Notes: generated by a model not told the origin, from the sequence alone. Positions 1-5,701 are shown, counted from the first letter of the stretch. The stretch is DNA of 6,555 nt from Bacillota bacterium (GCA_023398105.1 JAEWST010000147.1:1-6555), one strand, 5' to 3'. Program-made: numbers and translations.

Positions 1-57
1 ATCTTGAAAACAACAGTAACTATAACAGTATTTTTAATTCTGACAGTGAGGACTAAA

Positions 58-969
58 ATGGATAAGCTGGATCTAGTAACTAGCATCTTTAACTCTGCAA
101 AGCAGATTCCCTTTGACGACACCTCTAAGTTTATCCTAATGAGTGATTGTCATAGAGGTAATGGAAGCTGGACAGATAATTTTTTAAAAAACAGAAATAT
201 CTTCATTGGAGCACTAACTCACTATTATAACAATAACTATACTTATATTGAGCTTGGTGATGGTGATGAATTATGGGAAAACACCCAACTTTCAGACATA
301 ATGAGCATTCATAAGGATACCTTTAGGCTTTTATCAAAATTTCATAATGAACATAGATTATATATGCTATATGGAAACCATGATATAGAAAAGAAGGAAT
401 TGAAATTTGTAAGAAAAAACTTAAAAAGGTTTTTTCAACAACGCGAGGAAGAATTCTCATCTATATTTGAAAGTTTGGAAATTCACGAAGGCTTAGTACT
501 TAGATATAAACCAACCGGCGATAAAATTCTATTAATTCATGGTCATCAGGTAAATACTCTTAATAACGAATTATGGTGGATTAGTAAATTATTAGTTAAG
601 CATTTATGGAAACCTCTTGAAGCCATAGGAGTAAATGATCCAACTAGTGCCGCAAAAAATTATGAAATTAAAATATCCGTTGCTATACAGCTTTCAGATT
701 GGGTAATCCGAGAAAAACATATGCTTATAGCTGGGCATAACCATAAGCCTTCTTTTCCCGAGGTAGGTCAGCCTCCATATTTTAATGACGGCAGTTGTAT
801 TCATCCTCGTTGCATTACAGGAATTGAAATATCAGCAGGCACTATCTGTCTAGTTAAGTGGAGTGTCAAAACAAAAGAGGACGGCACTTTATATATAGAC
901 AGGGATATCCTTGGGGGTCCAAGAAATTTAAACGATTACTTTCTATCATTAAAAAAAATAAATATATAG
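58..969 (+). CDS. Calcineurin-like metallophosphoesterase (LpxH/UDP-diacylglucosamine-hydrolase-like fold)
   Basis: Probable cytosolic metal-dependent phosphoesterase of 303 aa. All five blocks of the calcineurin-like fold are visible: D30-C-H32 in the SDCHRGN segment, GDGDELW with D68, GNHD at 106-109, HGH at 161-163 and GHNH at 226-229. These should bind two metal ions and polarise water for phosphate-ester hydrolysis. The GDGDELW block and overall size recall LpxH-like and UDP-sugar pyrophosphatase-like members, but Gram-positives lack lipid A, so the substrate is unknown. I chose ATG 58 because GTGAGGA lies 5 nt upstream. An in-frame TTG at 4 would add 18 residues with no visible ribosome binding site. 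No signal peptide or membrane segment is seen from M58. A repeat fragment begins 11 bp after the stop. Fold assignment is firm; function is open. Confidence 0.88.
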   Translation: MDKLDLVTSIFNSAKQIPFDDTSKFILMSDCHRGNGSWTDNFLKNRNIFIGALTHYYNNNYTYIELGDGDELWENTQLSDIMSIHKDTFRLLSKFHNEHRLYMLYGNHDIEKKELKFVRKNLKRFFQQREEEFSSIFESLEIHEGLVLRYKPTGDKILLIHGHQVNTLNNELWWISKLLVKHLWKPLEAIGVNDPTSAAKNYEIKISVAIQLSDWVIREKHMLIAGHNHKPSFPEVGQPPYFNDGSCIHPRCITGIEISAGTICLVKWSVKTKEDGTLYIDRDILGGPRNLNDYFLSLKKINI

Positions 970-980
970 CAAAGTCAGTT

Positions 981-1041
981 TGAAAGCAAAGTGGTACCCG
1001 CCACTTATAGAAGTGGAGGAGATTTTATTGCCTCGTTATAA
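981..1041 (+). repeat. Interspersed structured repeat, copy 1 (3' half only)
   Basis: This matches the right-hand half of the copies at 1357-1513 and 5716-5903, from the segment after the central hairpin through the terminal CGTTATAA (1034-1041). The TTATAACG left end and the first two hairpins are missing. It contains AAGTGG (989-994), CCACTT (1001-1006) and AAGTGG (1011-1016). The middle arm can therefore pair perfectly with either neighbour. GAGG and CCTC near the end can form a further short stem. The copy starts 11 bp after the phosphoesterase stop codon. Confidence 0.85.
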
Positions 1042-1047
1042 TTTCAA

Positions 1048-1077
1048 TTAACGTTTTTAAGTAAATCAATGTATACT
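1048..1077 (+). promoter_or_regulatory. Weak candidate sigma-A promoter upstream of the small-ORF cluster
   Basis: TTAACG (1048-1053) and TATACT (1072-1077) are separated by 18 bp. The -10 is good and the -35 is poor. It would start transcription near 1084, ahead of the palindrome at 1093 and the small ORFs at 1109-1362. The assignment rests on the motif alone. Confidence 0.3.
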
Positions 1078-1092
1078 CTTAATCTAAAAAAG

Positions 1093-1106
1093 CAACAATA
1101 TTGTTG
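1093..1106. promoter_or_regulatory. Perfect 14-bp palindrome, possible operator
   Basis: CAACAATATTGTTG is a perfect inverted repeat about 10 bp downstream of the likely start point of the promoter at 1048-1077. Its position would suit a repressor operator or a small leader hairpin. No cognate regulator is identifiable. Confidence 0.3.
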
Positions 1107-1108
1107 AG

Positions 1109-1156
1109 GTGAAAAGACTGAAAGAAAATAATAAATTCTTTAAAGGAGGTGTATAG
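1109..1156 (+). CDS. Possible 15-aa leader peptide (GTG start)
   Basis: A GTG-initiated ORF of 15 codons encodes a lysine-rich peptide ending in KFFKGGV. Its last codons contain the AAAGGAGGTG Shine-Dalgarno sequence at 1142-1150, an arrangement seen where a short upstream ORF is coupled to the next. It is followed by an 8-codon GTG ORF (1160-1186), then ATG-GAC-ATT-TAA (1198-1209) directly before the ATG at 1210. This could be a translated leader or a decayed N-terminus. It has no strong ribosome binding site of its own and is very short, so the call is tentative. Confidence 0.15.
   Translation: MKRLKENNKFFKGGV
1142..1150 (+). promoter_or_regulatory. Strong Shine-Dalgarno without an obvious long ORF
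   Basis: AAAGGAGGTG is the best ribosome binding site between the phosphoesterase and the repeat. The nearest start at useful spacing is GTG 1160, which opens only 8 codons. The 50-codon ORF at 1210 lies 60 bp further on and lacks a Shine-Dalgarno. Either ribosomes reinitiate at 1210, or the original start region has mutated. Confidence 0.4.
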
Positions 1157-1209
1157 TCTGTGTCGTTTTTTATGGTTATTCTGTGAAAACTTAAGACATG
1201 GACATTTAA

Positions 1210-1362
1210 ATGGCTAAGGCAGGAATGAGAAGACCCGATCCAAAGGAGCCTCATGGAACTGAAAGCAATCATAAAAATCGTTTCCCGAAAAATGATTCAA
1301 AACCTGTTCCTGAGATACAGGGTAAAGCCAAAACTGGTAATGATAAAGCAAAACCTTTATAA
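1210..1362 (+). CDS. Small basic proline/lysine-rich protein, 50 aa, unknown function
   Basis: An ATG ORF of 50 codons begins MAKAGMRRPDPKEPHGTESN. Its product has 12 Lys/Arg against 6 acidic residues, 7 prolines, no Trp or Tyr and no membrane segment, so it should be soluble, basic and probably disordered. The ordered composition, unlike random A+T-rich DNA, makes it look real. From memory, similar short proteins of unknown role occur in clostridial genomes, but I cannot verify that here. TAA (1207-1209) directly precedes the ATG, and no Shine-Dalgarno is adjacent. The last leucine codon and the TAA stop are the TTATAA that begins the repeat at 1357, so the natural C-terminus may have been replaced when the repeat arrived. 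No function is proposed. Confidence 0.6.
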   Translation: MAKAGMRRPDPKEPHGTESNHKNRFPKNDSKPVPEIQGKAKTGNDKAKPL

Positions 1363-1513
1363 CGCCTAGATTCAAAATGAAATTTTTCGATTGTAGAAAA
1401 ATTTCATAACATCAGCAGCGTGTAAGCGAGGCGGGAGATATTCTCACCGCCTGAAAACCAAAGCGGTACCCTCAACTTATAGAAGCGGAGGACATTTTCT
1501 TGCCTCGTTATAA
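1357..1513 (+). repeat. Interspersed structured repeat, copy 2 (full length, about 157 bp)
   Basis: A complete copy bounded by TTATAACG (1357-1364) and CGTTATAA (1506-1513), which are inverted repeats of each other. Hairpin I has perfect 11-bp arms TGAAATTTTTC (1378-1388) and GAAAAATTTCA (1396-1406) with a 7-nt loop. Hairpin II, 1429-1452, pairs AGGCGG-GAGA with TCTC-A-CCGCCT around TAT, with one bulged A. The 3' part has AAGCGG twice, flanking CAACTT-ATAG. No ORF of note is present. The left end supplies the stop of the 50-aa ORF. Confidence 0.9.
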
Positions 1514-1517
1514 TGAA

Positions 1518-1552
1518 GAAGCAAGAGAAAGCAGAGAACTTTTTCTTGCTTC
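1518..1552 (-). terminator. Hairpin downstream of the dikinase gene, probable terminator
   Basis: Arms GAAGCAAGAGAAAG (1518-1531) and CTTTTTCTTGCTTC (1539-1552) pair over 14 bp with one G-T wobble and a 7-nt loop. The hairpin lies 37 bp beyond the dikinase stop codon. On the minus strand the stem is followed by TTCATTATAA, a weak T tract. On the plus strand CTTTTGC follows. It may end transcription from either side, but the lack of a clean T run lowers certainty. Confidence 0.5.
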
Positions 1553-1589
1553 CTTTTGCTATGGGATGCCGAGTCAGAAAAAATATATT

Positions 1590-4148
1590 CTATTCTAAAA
1601 TTTGTACATACCCACTAGTTCCATCTACACGAATCCTCTGTCCAGTTATTATTTTTTTGGTAGCATCCACTACTCCTGTTACAGCAGGAATTCCATATTC
1701 ACGAGCCACAACCGAGCCATGTGTCAGCTTGCCACCAATTTCAGTAACTAATCCTGCCGCATTAATAAACAGAGGTGTCCATCCTGGGTCTGTAAAGGGT
1801 GCTACTAGTATTTCTCCAACTTCTACTACTTCTTCCTTCGGGTCAAGTATTACTTTAGCTATTCCCTCTATTGTTCCAGCAGACACTCCAGAACCTACCA
1901 ACGCACCAGTTGGTACATTCTTATATGCATGACGTCCCATTATACATTCACCTTCACTGGTAAGAATACGTGGTGGGGTAAGCTTATTCCAATATTTAAG
2001 TTCTTCACGCCTTTCGTCTGCTAAATCTCTCAAATCAAATCCACTTTCAATTGCTTGGTATATTTCCTTGTACTGAAAAAGGAAAATATCCTCTTCTTTT
2101 AAAAGCTGACTCTTTCTTACCATATCTGCACCTTGCTTTAGCAAAGCTATACGAGCAGAATCCATTACCCGAACTAAAATATACTTCATATGCTCCCGAA
2201 TTGGGAACACTTCACGATAAATTCTCACATATTTAGCTATTTTCCTTGCATTGCGTTTACCCGCCTTTCTCTCCACTTCATTAATAAATTCCTTAGCTTT
2301 CGCTTTAGCTTTCTTTACAGTTGCCTTATACTCAGAACGATGATCTCCTAATTCTTTGCCTAAAGCCAAAGAAACTACCTGCTTAGCTATAAGCTCTGGG
2401 TTTTCTCTCCAGCGATGACATGAAATGTCTAGTTCACCAGCACAACGACAACCGTATATATCTAAAAATCCAGCCCACTTTCCGCTAAAATCATCATTTC
2501 GTGCATAAATACGTTGGTTTAATGTGGCATAATTAGGATTTCTAAGCTCATTTAGAACTCCCTCCTGTTGACTTGCCAAATCGGCAATATCCCCCAGCAT
2601 TAACCCCATCTCTGTAGTGATATTGCCCTCAAGTCCTGATTCTACATATGGTGTATATAATGCCTCTCCAAAAATCTTTTTTTCCAGCCTCTTCATCATT
2701 ATTAATGCAAGCACACTAGTTCCTATTAACGGTGCAAACTTGTTTACTAAAATGTCAATTAATTGCAGGTTGTGATAGATTGACTTAATTCGTTGCTGCC
2801 CTGCAGGAGCTGTTAATATTTCAAGGGAACGCTTTTCACAAATCTCTCCTATTAGTTTATAAGCATATCCTACTGTATTGGAGGTGTCTCCTTTTAGAAA
2901 ACGGCAAATAACCTTTATAGGTAAAAACTTTACTCCTTTTGGAAAACGGATTTCCTTTTTGTGAAACTTAGCATTCTTTGAAAACACCTCAGAAAGAGCA
3001 TCTGCCATCAATGGCTCTACTTCTGGTAATACTTTCAGTGCCAAGTAACGGTAAAATCTATGGTTAAACAATGAACTTAAATCACTGAAAAGCCTTCCTC
3101 CTGGCATTGATATCAGTGCATTGTTATATTCGGTTATAGGTACATCCTTCATTCTAAAAAAAAATGAAAATGTTTCTCCCCCCATCCTTGAAAAAGCAGC
3201 TGTGTTCATCTGAACATAACCAATACAAGTTAGTATATGGAAATCTTCATCCTTAAAGGCTGGTAATGGATAAAGAGATGTAATTGGACGTGTTTGCAAA
3301 ATATAAATCTTATTTCCTTGAACTGCCCACTCTATATCCTGATGTGTTCCGTAATGCTGTTCTAATTCTACACCCAAATCAAACAGTTCTTTAATTTGAG
3401 TAAATTGCAATACTTGCTTAGCAGAATTAATAGTTGCTGTCACAGTCCCCCCATTTTTCAAAGGCAGTATTGCTATCTTTTTATATGATATTTTCCTCTC
3501 CACCAAACTACCTTTCTTCTTATTATAAGTATAATAGTCAGGTGTAACCTTTCCAGAAACCATTGCCTCCCCTAATCCAAAACCAGCCTCAATAATTTCT
3601 ATATGCCTCTTTCCGCTCACAGGGTCAGCAGTAAAAAGAATACCTGAAGCATCAGAAAAAACCATCTGCTGAATTATTACACACATCATCGCCTTATCTA
3701 TATTGTGTTTCTTTCGATACTCTACAGCACGTTCAGTATAAAGAGACGCAAAGCAATTACGTACCGCTTCTTCTATATCCTTTGCTGCTACATTGAGATA
3801 AGTGTCCTGCTGTCCAGCAAAAGAGGCAAAAGGCATATCCTCTGAAGTCGAAGAAGAACGTACTGAAAACAAGGTATCAGGTTCAAATTTTTTAAGTGCT
3901 GAAGCTAAAAGTTCTGTGAGATAATTAGGCAATGGCGTAGAATGCAGTTTCTCTTGTGCCTGTTCCGCATCAAGACCATCGAGGTCAACTTCGCTAATAA
4001 AGTCACGATAGACCTCAGTTGTAACGCAAAAACCTGGTGGAACTGGAAATCCAGCCTGCGTCATTTCACCCAGATTTGCACCTTTTCCACCTACCAATTC
4101 AACCATGTTCTTATTTATATTATTAAAAAAAAGAATTTTTTCTTCCAT
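1590..4148 (-). CDS. PEP/pyruvate-binding dikinase, rifampicin phosphotransferase (Rph)-like; often annotated phosphoenolpyruvate synthase
   Basis: 852-aa cytosolic phosphotransferase. The N-terminal ATP-grasp (PEP/pyruvate-binding) domain, about residues 10-300, shows GGKGANLGEM (20-29, K22), SVRSSSTSED (R97), DIEWA (271-275) and QTRPIT (285-290). A long, less conserved helical middle (about 300-745) would hold the acceptor site. The C-terminal swivelling domain has GVSAG (754-758) and GGKLTHGS with the phosphocarrier His810. True PEP synthase and pyruvate phosphate dikinase place the His domain centrally and end in a TIM barrel. Here His is C-terminal and no barrel follows, which fits Rph-type enzymes (about 865 aa) that move the ATP beta-phosphate to rifampicin. 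The middle domain sets specificity, so the antibiotic substrate is inferred, not shown. ATG 4148 has AGGGAGAG 7 nt upstream. The ORF is intact. It stands alone on its strand between repeat copies. Confidence 0.9.
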   Translation of the reverse strand: MEEKILFFNNINKNMVELVGGKGANLGEMTQAGFPVPPGFCVTTEVYRDFISEVDLDGLDAEQAQEKLHSTPLPNYLTELLASALKKFEPDTLFSVRSSSTSEDMPFASFAGQQDTYLNVAAKDIEEAVRNCFASLYTERAVEYRKKHNIDKAMMCVIIQQMVFSDASGILFTADPVSGKRHIEIIEAGFGLGEAMVSGKVTPDYYTYNKKKGSLVERKISYKKIAILPLKNGGTVTATINSAKQVLQFTQIKELFDLGVELEQHYGTHQDIEWAVQGNKIYILQTRPITSLYPLPAFKDEDFHILTCIGYVQMNTAAFSRMGGETFSFFFRMKDVPITEYNNALISMPGGRLFSDLSSLFNHRFYRYLALKVLPEVEPLMADALSEVFSKNAKFHKKEIRFPKGVKFLPIKVICRFLKGDTSNTVGYAYKLIGEICEKRSLEILTAPAGQQRIKSIYHNLQLIDILVNKFAPLIGTSVLALIMMKRLEKKIFGEALYTPYVESGLEGNITTEMGLMLGDIADLASQQEGVLNELRNPNYATLNQRIYARNDDFSGKWAGFLDIYGCRCAGELDISCHRWRENPELIAKQVVSLALGKELGDHRSEYKATVKKAKAKAKEFINEVERKAGKRNARKIAKYVRIYREVFPIREHMKYILVRVMDSARIALLKQGADMVRKSQLLKEEDIFLFQYKEIYQAIESGFDLRDLADERREELKYWNKLTPPRILTSEGECIMGRHAYKNVPTGALVGSGVSAGTIEGIAKVILDPKEEVVEVGEILVAPFTDPGWTPLFINAAGLVTEIGGKLTHGSVVAREYGIPAVTGVVDATKKIITGQRIRVDGTSGYVQILE

Positions 4149-4155
4149 TTCAGCA

Positions 4156-4163
4156 CTCTCCCT
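4156..4163 (-). promoter_or_regulatory. Ribosome binding site of the dikinase gene
   Basis: On the minus strand AGGGAGAG lies 7 nt before the ATG at 4148, which supports that start. A TATAAT hexamer on the minus strand at 4190-4195 could be its -10. I see no convincing -35 at the right distance, so no promoter is called. Confidence 0.6.
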
Positions 4164-4287
4164 AAGTCAAGTTTTTGCACTTACATAAAATTATATGAAA
4201 ATCTCAGTAATATTTTTTATATCCTTTTATTTTACAGGGTTTGTCTCGCTTGTACCATAGAGTAATAGTACCAATTAATAGCAATAT

Positions 4288-4345
4288 TGATGTAATGAAA
4301 TTTTTCTAAAATCGAAAAATTTCATTTTGAATCTAGGCGTTATAA
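4288..4345 (-). repeat. Interspersed structured repeat, copy 4 (5' half, reverse orientation)
   Basis: Read on the minus strand, this begins TTATAACGCCTAGATTC at 4345. It matches the copy at 6430 through hairpin I (GAAATTTTTC, loop, GAAAAATTTC) and on to CATTACATCA near 4288, where similarity stops. The central and 3' hairpins and the CGTTATAA end are missing. It is the only copy in this orientation. Its outer end abuts the T run of the terminator at 4352-4385. Confidence 0.85.
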
Positions 4346-4385
4346 AAAAGCTCTTGATTTTAATGACAAATGCCAAAAATCAAGA
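4346..4385 (-). terminator. Rho-independent terminator of the 71-aa gene
   Basis: On the minus strand TCTTGATTTT (4385-4376) pairs with AAAATCAAGA (4361-4352). The loop contains an inner TGGC/GTCA stem. The hairpin is followed by GCTTTTTTA. It lies 20 bp past the stop of the 71-aa gene. The T run merges with the end of repeat copy 4. Confidence 0.75.
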
Positions 4386-4404
4386 ACTTCTAAATATTTT
4401 ACTT

Positions 4405-4620
4405 TTATTTGTTTTCTGACTTAATAATGCCTACAATACTTTCGCAAATCTGAACCAGCTTTTTATTCTCACTTTTTAATTCAACCTCTCGTACTACCAT
4501 ATCAGTAAATTCTTGATTATAGATATAGCAATTCTCTTTGAATAATCTGTATAGCTCTCTTACCCCATTTTCAATATCATTCTCTATACTGTACTGAACA
4601 TCTTTATGAATATCACACAT
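4405..4620 (-). CDS. Small acidic helical protein, 71 aa, unknown function
   Basis: I do not recognise this protein. It starts MCDIHKDVQYSIENDIENGV and is rich in Glu, Lys, Asn and Ile. The second half (REVELKSENKKLVQICESIV) looks like an amphipathic helix or short coiled coil. It has no signal peptide, membrane segment or zinc motif. An in-frame TTG at 4635 would add five residues, but those bases are the GGGGGAG Shine-Dalgarno (4627-4633) of ATG 4620, so the shorter form is preferred. The gene is a complete monocistronic unit with its own promoter (4698-4726), a GAAC-N4-GTTC box at the transcription start (4678-4691) and a terminator (4346-4385). That box suggests DNA-damage or repressor control, and a phage-derived or SOS-inducible role is possible but unproven. 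Confidence 0.7.
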   Translation of the reverse strand: MCDIHKDVQYSIENDIENGVRELYRLFKENCYIYNQEFTDMVVREVELKSENKKLVQICESIVGIIKSENK

Positions 4621-4677
4621 TAGCAGCTCCCCCAAAGGATGACTTTATCTTGATTCCCCTCACTATTCCTCGTCAAA

Positions 4678-4691
4678 AGAACATAAGTTCT
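4678..4691. promoter_or_regulatory. LexA/DinR-like box (GAAC-N4-GTTC) at the 71-aa gene promoter
   Basis: AGAACATAAGTTCT has perfect 5-bp inverted arms and fits the GAAC-N4-GTTC core of the Gram-positive SOS box. It begins 6 bp downstream of the -10 and so covers the expected transcription start, a position that blocks initiation. A local XRE-type repressor could recognise the same core instead. Confidence 0.5.
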
Positions 4692-4697
4692 ATTTAT

Positions 4698-4726
4698 AGT
4701 ATATAGTAATTTCTAATATCATTCAA
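4698..4726 (-). promoter_or_regulatory. Sigma-A promoter of the 71-aa gene
   Basis: On the minus strand TTGAAT (4726-4721) and TATACT (4703-4698) are exactly 17 bp apart. Transcription would begin near 4691 and give a leader of about 70 nt before ATG 4620. Confidence 0.6.
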
Positions 4727-4765
4727 CATATATTGCAAATTTTCTAGCTTAACTTTCCCACATAA

Positions 4766-4792
4766 AAAAGTCCACCTATGCAGGAGTCTTAT
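4766..4792 (-). terminator. Candidate terminator downstream of the 45-codon membrane-peptide ORF
   Basis: On the minus strand AAGACTCC and GGTGGACTT form an imperfect stem around TGCATA, followed by a run of six T. It lies about 15-20 bp after the stop of the ORF at 4807-4944, which supports past or present minus-strand transcription there. Confidence 0.4.
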
Positions 4793-4806
4793 CAATGATA
4801 TTTTAT

Positions 4807-4944
4807 CTATTTTACGACAAAATCACTTAGTGCTTGCTGAACAGCTGTAATAATATAACTGTAAACATATATAAATACTGCTATTGTAATTATAATTAAC
4901 ACTAAATAACCTTCAGAAAGCTTTTTATCAACTAATTCATGCAA
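4807..4944 (-). pseudogene. 45-codon membrane-peptide ORF, probably the surviving end of a decayed gene
   Basis: On the minus strand a TTG-initiated frame encodes 45 residues: a charged start (HELVDKKLSEG), one strong hydrophobic helix (about residues 13-33, LVLIIITIAVFIYVYSYII) and a polar tail ending SDFVVK. This is the layout of a single-pass membrane protein. No good Shine-Dalgarno precedes the TTG. Directly upstream, another frame (5062-4937) reads through NERLNDSV, one TAG at 5018-5020, then TEKQAIIKLEHGSTFHSKVGLKIIA before TGA. Joining the two needs one frameshift near 4940-4950 and one stop reversion. I infer a pseudogene of unknown family. A functional small membrane peptide is the alternative. 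Confidence 0.35.
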
Positions 4945-5138
4945 TTATTTTTAATCCAACTTTCGAATGAAAAGTCGAGCCATGTTCAAGTTTAATAATG
5001 GCTTGTTTTTCAGTAAACTAACTTACAGAATCATTTAACCTTTCATTTAATATTGCTACCACACCTTATATTACTAGACTTTAAGCAGTATATTCAACTG
5101 CGAAAGTTGATCTGTTAATTATAACTTGGTACAAAAAA
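4945..5138. other. Gene-free stretch with probable decayed minus-strand coding sequence
   Basis: No intact ORF with a ribosome binding site was found on either strand. The minus strand holds the interrupted frame described with the 4807-4944 ORF. A further short open stretch, 5118-5074, reads LTDQLSQLNILLKV in a third frame. No RNA gene, promoter or repeat-family copy was recognised here. Confidence 0.3.
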
Positions 5139-5183
5139 AGCACCACATAGTGTGAACATATCTGTCCAAAAAATCAGGGTGCT
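5133..5183 (-). terminator. Inverted repeat followed by a T run on minus; terminator or old element end
   Basis: AGCACC (5139-5144) and GGTGCT (5178-5183) are perfect inverted arms around 33 bp. The loop includes a small CACA-TAG-TGTG hairpin (5144-5154). On the minus strand the stem is followed by seven T. The long loop is unusual for a plain terminator. The piece could instead be the outer end of a lost insertion sequence, but no transposase gene is recognisable beside it. Confidence 0.35.
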
Positions 5184-5340
5184 CTGTTTTTAGCTAGCCT
5201 TAAGTGTCTTTACAAACTAAACGATTAAGCTTTCTTGTTAATAGATAATATCAAATAATGGAATAAAATATAATGGTTTTATGAATTTTCAAACCCAAAC
5301 TATTGGCATCGGATTTTTAGCCGACAGTGGTTAACTTTTA
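5184..5340. other. Gene-free stretch between the tail gene and the 5133-5183 hairpin
   Basis: No supported gene. After the tandem stops of the tail gene, the minus strand has short open fragments. One ends LLTRKLNRLVCKDT before TAA, at about 5200-5250. These could be the end of a lost gene, but are too short to identify. TCGG and CCGA around ATTTTTAG near 5310-5325 form only a 4-bp stem. Confidence 0.25.
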
Positions 5341-5694
5341 TTATGCCAGCCTCTTTTCTGCTTCTCTATATGTATAGGGTAGCCTCTCATTAAGCCTAGT
5401 TAGTATTCTAAACTTCCTATCATTTAGAGTATCGTATGCTTTAGGCGTAATTTTTAGAATTTGCTCCCAACTCTCTACACCATTTTCAGTAGAATCATTA
5501 ATAAAATTGTTATCCATTTTATTTTCAAAACTGTTCCATAACTTAAGAAGCTCAACATTCTCAGCTTCAGAGAGCTTTCTGAGCCTGCGGAATTCTTTAA
5601 ATTCCTTTAAAAAATCAGGTAAGTAGTAAAAATTGTCTTTATCCAAAAACATAACACTTGTATTAATAATATCATCTAACCTCTCTTTAAACAT
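5341..5694 (-). CDS. Phage tail protein, YmfQ/DUF2313-like, C-terminally shortened
   Basis: 117-aa protein resembling YmfQ/DUF2313 tail proteins, which lie between baseplate J and tail-fibre genes in myovirus-like prophages and phage tail-like particles. The N-terminal helices (MFKERLDDII, FLKEFKEFRRLRKLSEAENVELLKLW) lead to the diagnostic stretch DSTENGVESWEQILKITP (67-84) and the RKFRILTRLNERLPYTYRE segment (93-111). Family members usually run to about 180-200 aa. This one ends at 117 with tandem TAA stops, so the C-terminal part is missing. ATG 5694 has AAGGAGGAG at a good distance (5702-5710). Repeat copy 3 begins only 5 bp upstream of that site, and neither expected phage neighbour is present. 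It is probably a prophage remnant. Transcription could come from the consensus minus promoter at 5951-5979 through the repeat. Confidence 0.75.
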   Translation of the reverse strand: MFKERLDDIINTSVMFLDKDNFYYLPDFLKEFKEFRRLRKLSEAENVELLKLWNSFENKMDNNFINDSTENGVESWEQILKITPKAYDTLNDRKFRILTRLNERLPYTYREAEKRLA

Positions 5695-5701
5695 GCAGTT
5701 T

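Noticed and set aside
4..57. N-terminal extension of the phosphoesterase from TTG 4
   Set aside because: No ribosome binding site is visible before position 4, while ATG 58 has GTGAGGA 5 nt upstream and gives the normal family N-terminus.
985..1020. T-box-like antiterminator (GTGGTACC) in the repeats
   Set aside because: Only the short GGTACC core matches. There is no specifier loop, no adjacent amino-acid gene, and the motif recurs in every repeat regardless of neighbour.
1084..1272. Minus-strand ORF of 62 codons
   Set aside because: Opposite the small plus-strand ORFs; no ribosome binding site, and its sequence looks like reverse translation of A+T-rich DNA.
1513..1932. Plus-strand ORF of 139 codons
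   Set aside because: It lies mostly antisense to the intact dikinase gene and has no family features.
2051..2236. Plus-strand ORF of 61 codons
   Set aside because: Entirely antisense to the dikinase gene with no supporting signal.
3942..4265. Plus-strand ORF of 107 codons
   Set aside because: Largely antisense to the 5' part of the dikinase gene, and the product is low-complexity.
4240..4287. Remainder of repeat copy 4, suggested by two GTACCA words
   Set aside because: Beyond CATTACATCA no alignment to the central or 3' hairpins can be made; the two GTACCA words are probably chance.
4621..4635. Five-residue extension of the 71-aa protein from TTG 4635
   Set aside because: These bases form the GGGGGAG ribosome binding site of ATG 4620.
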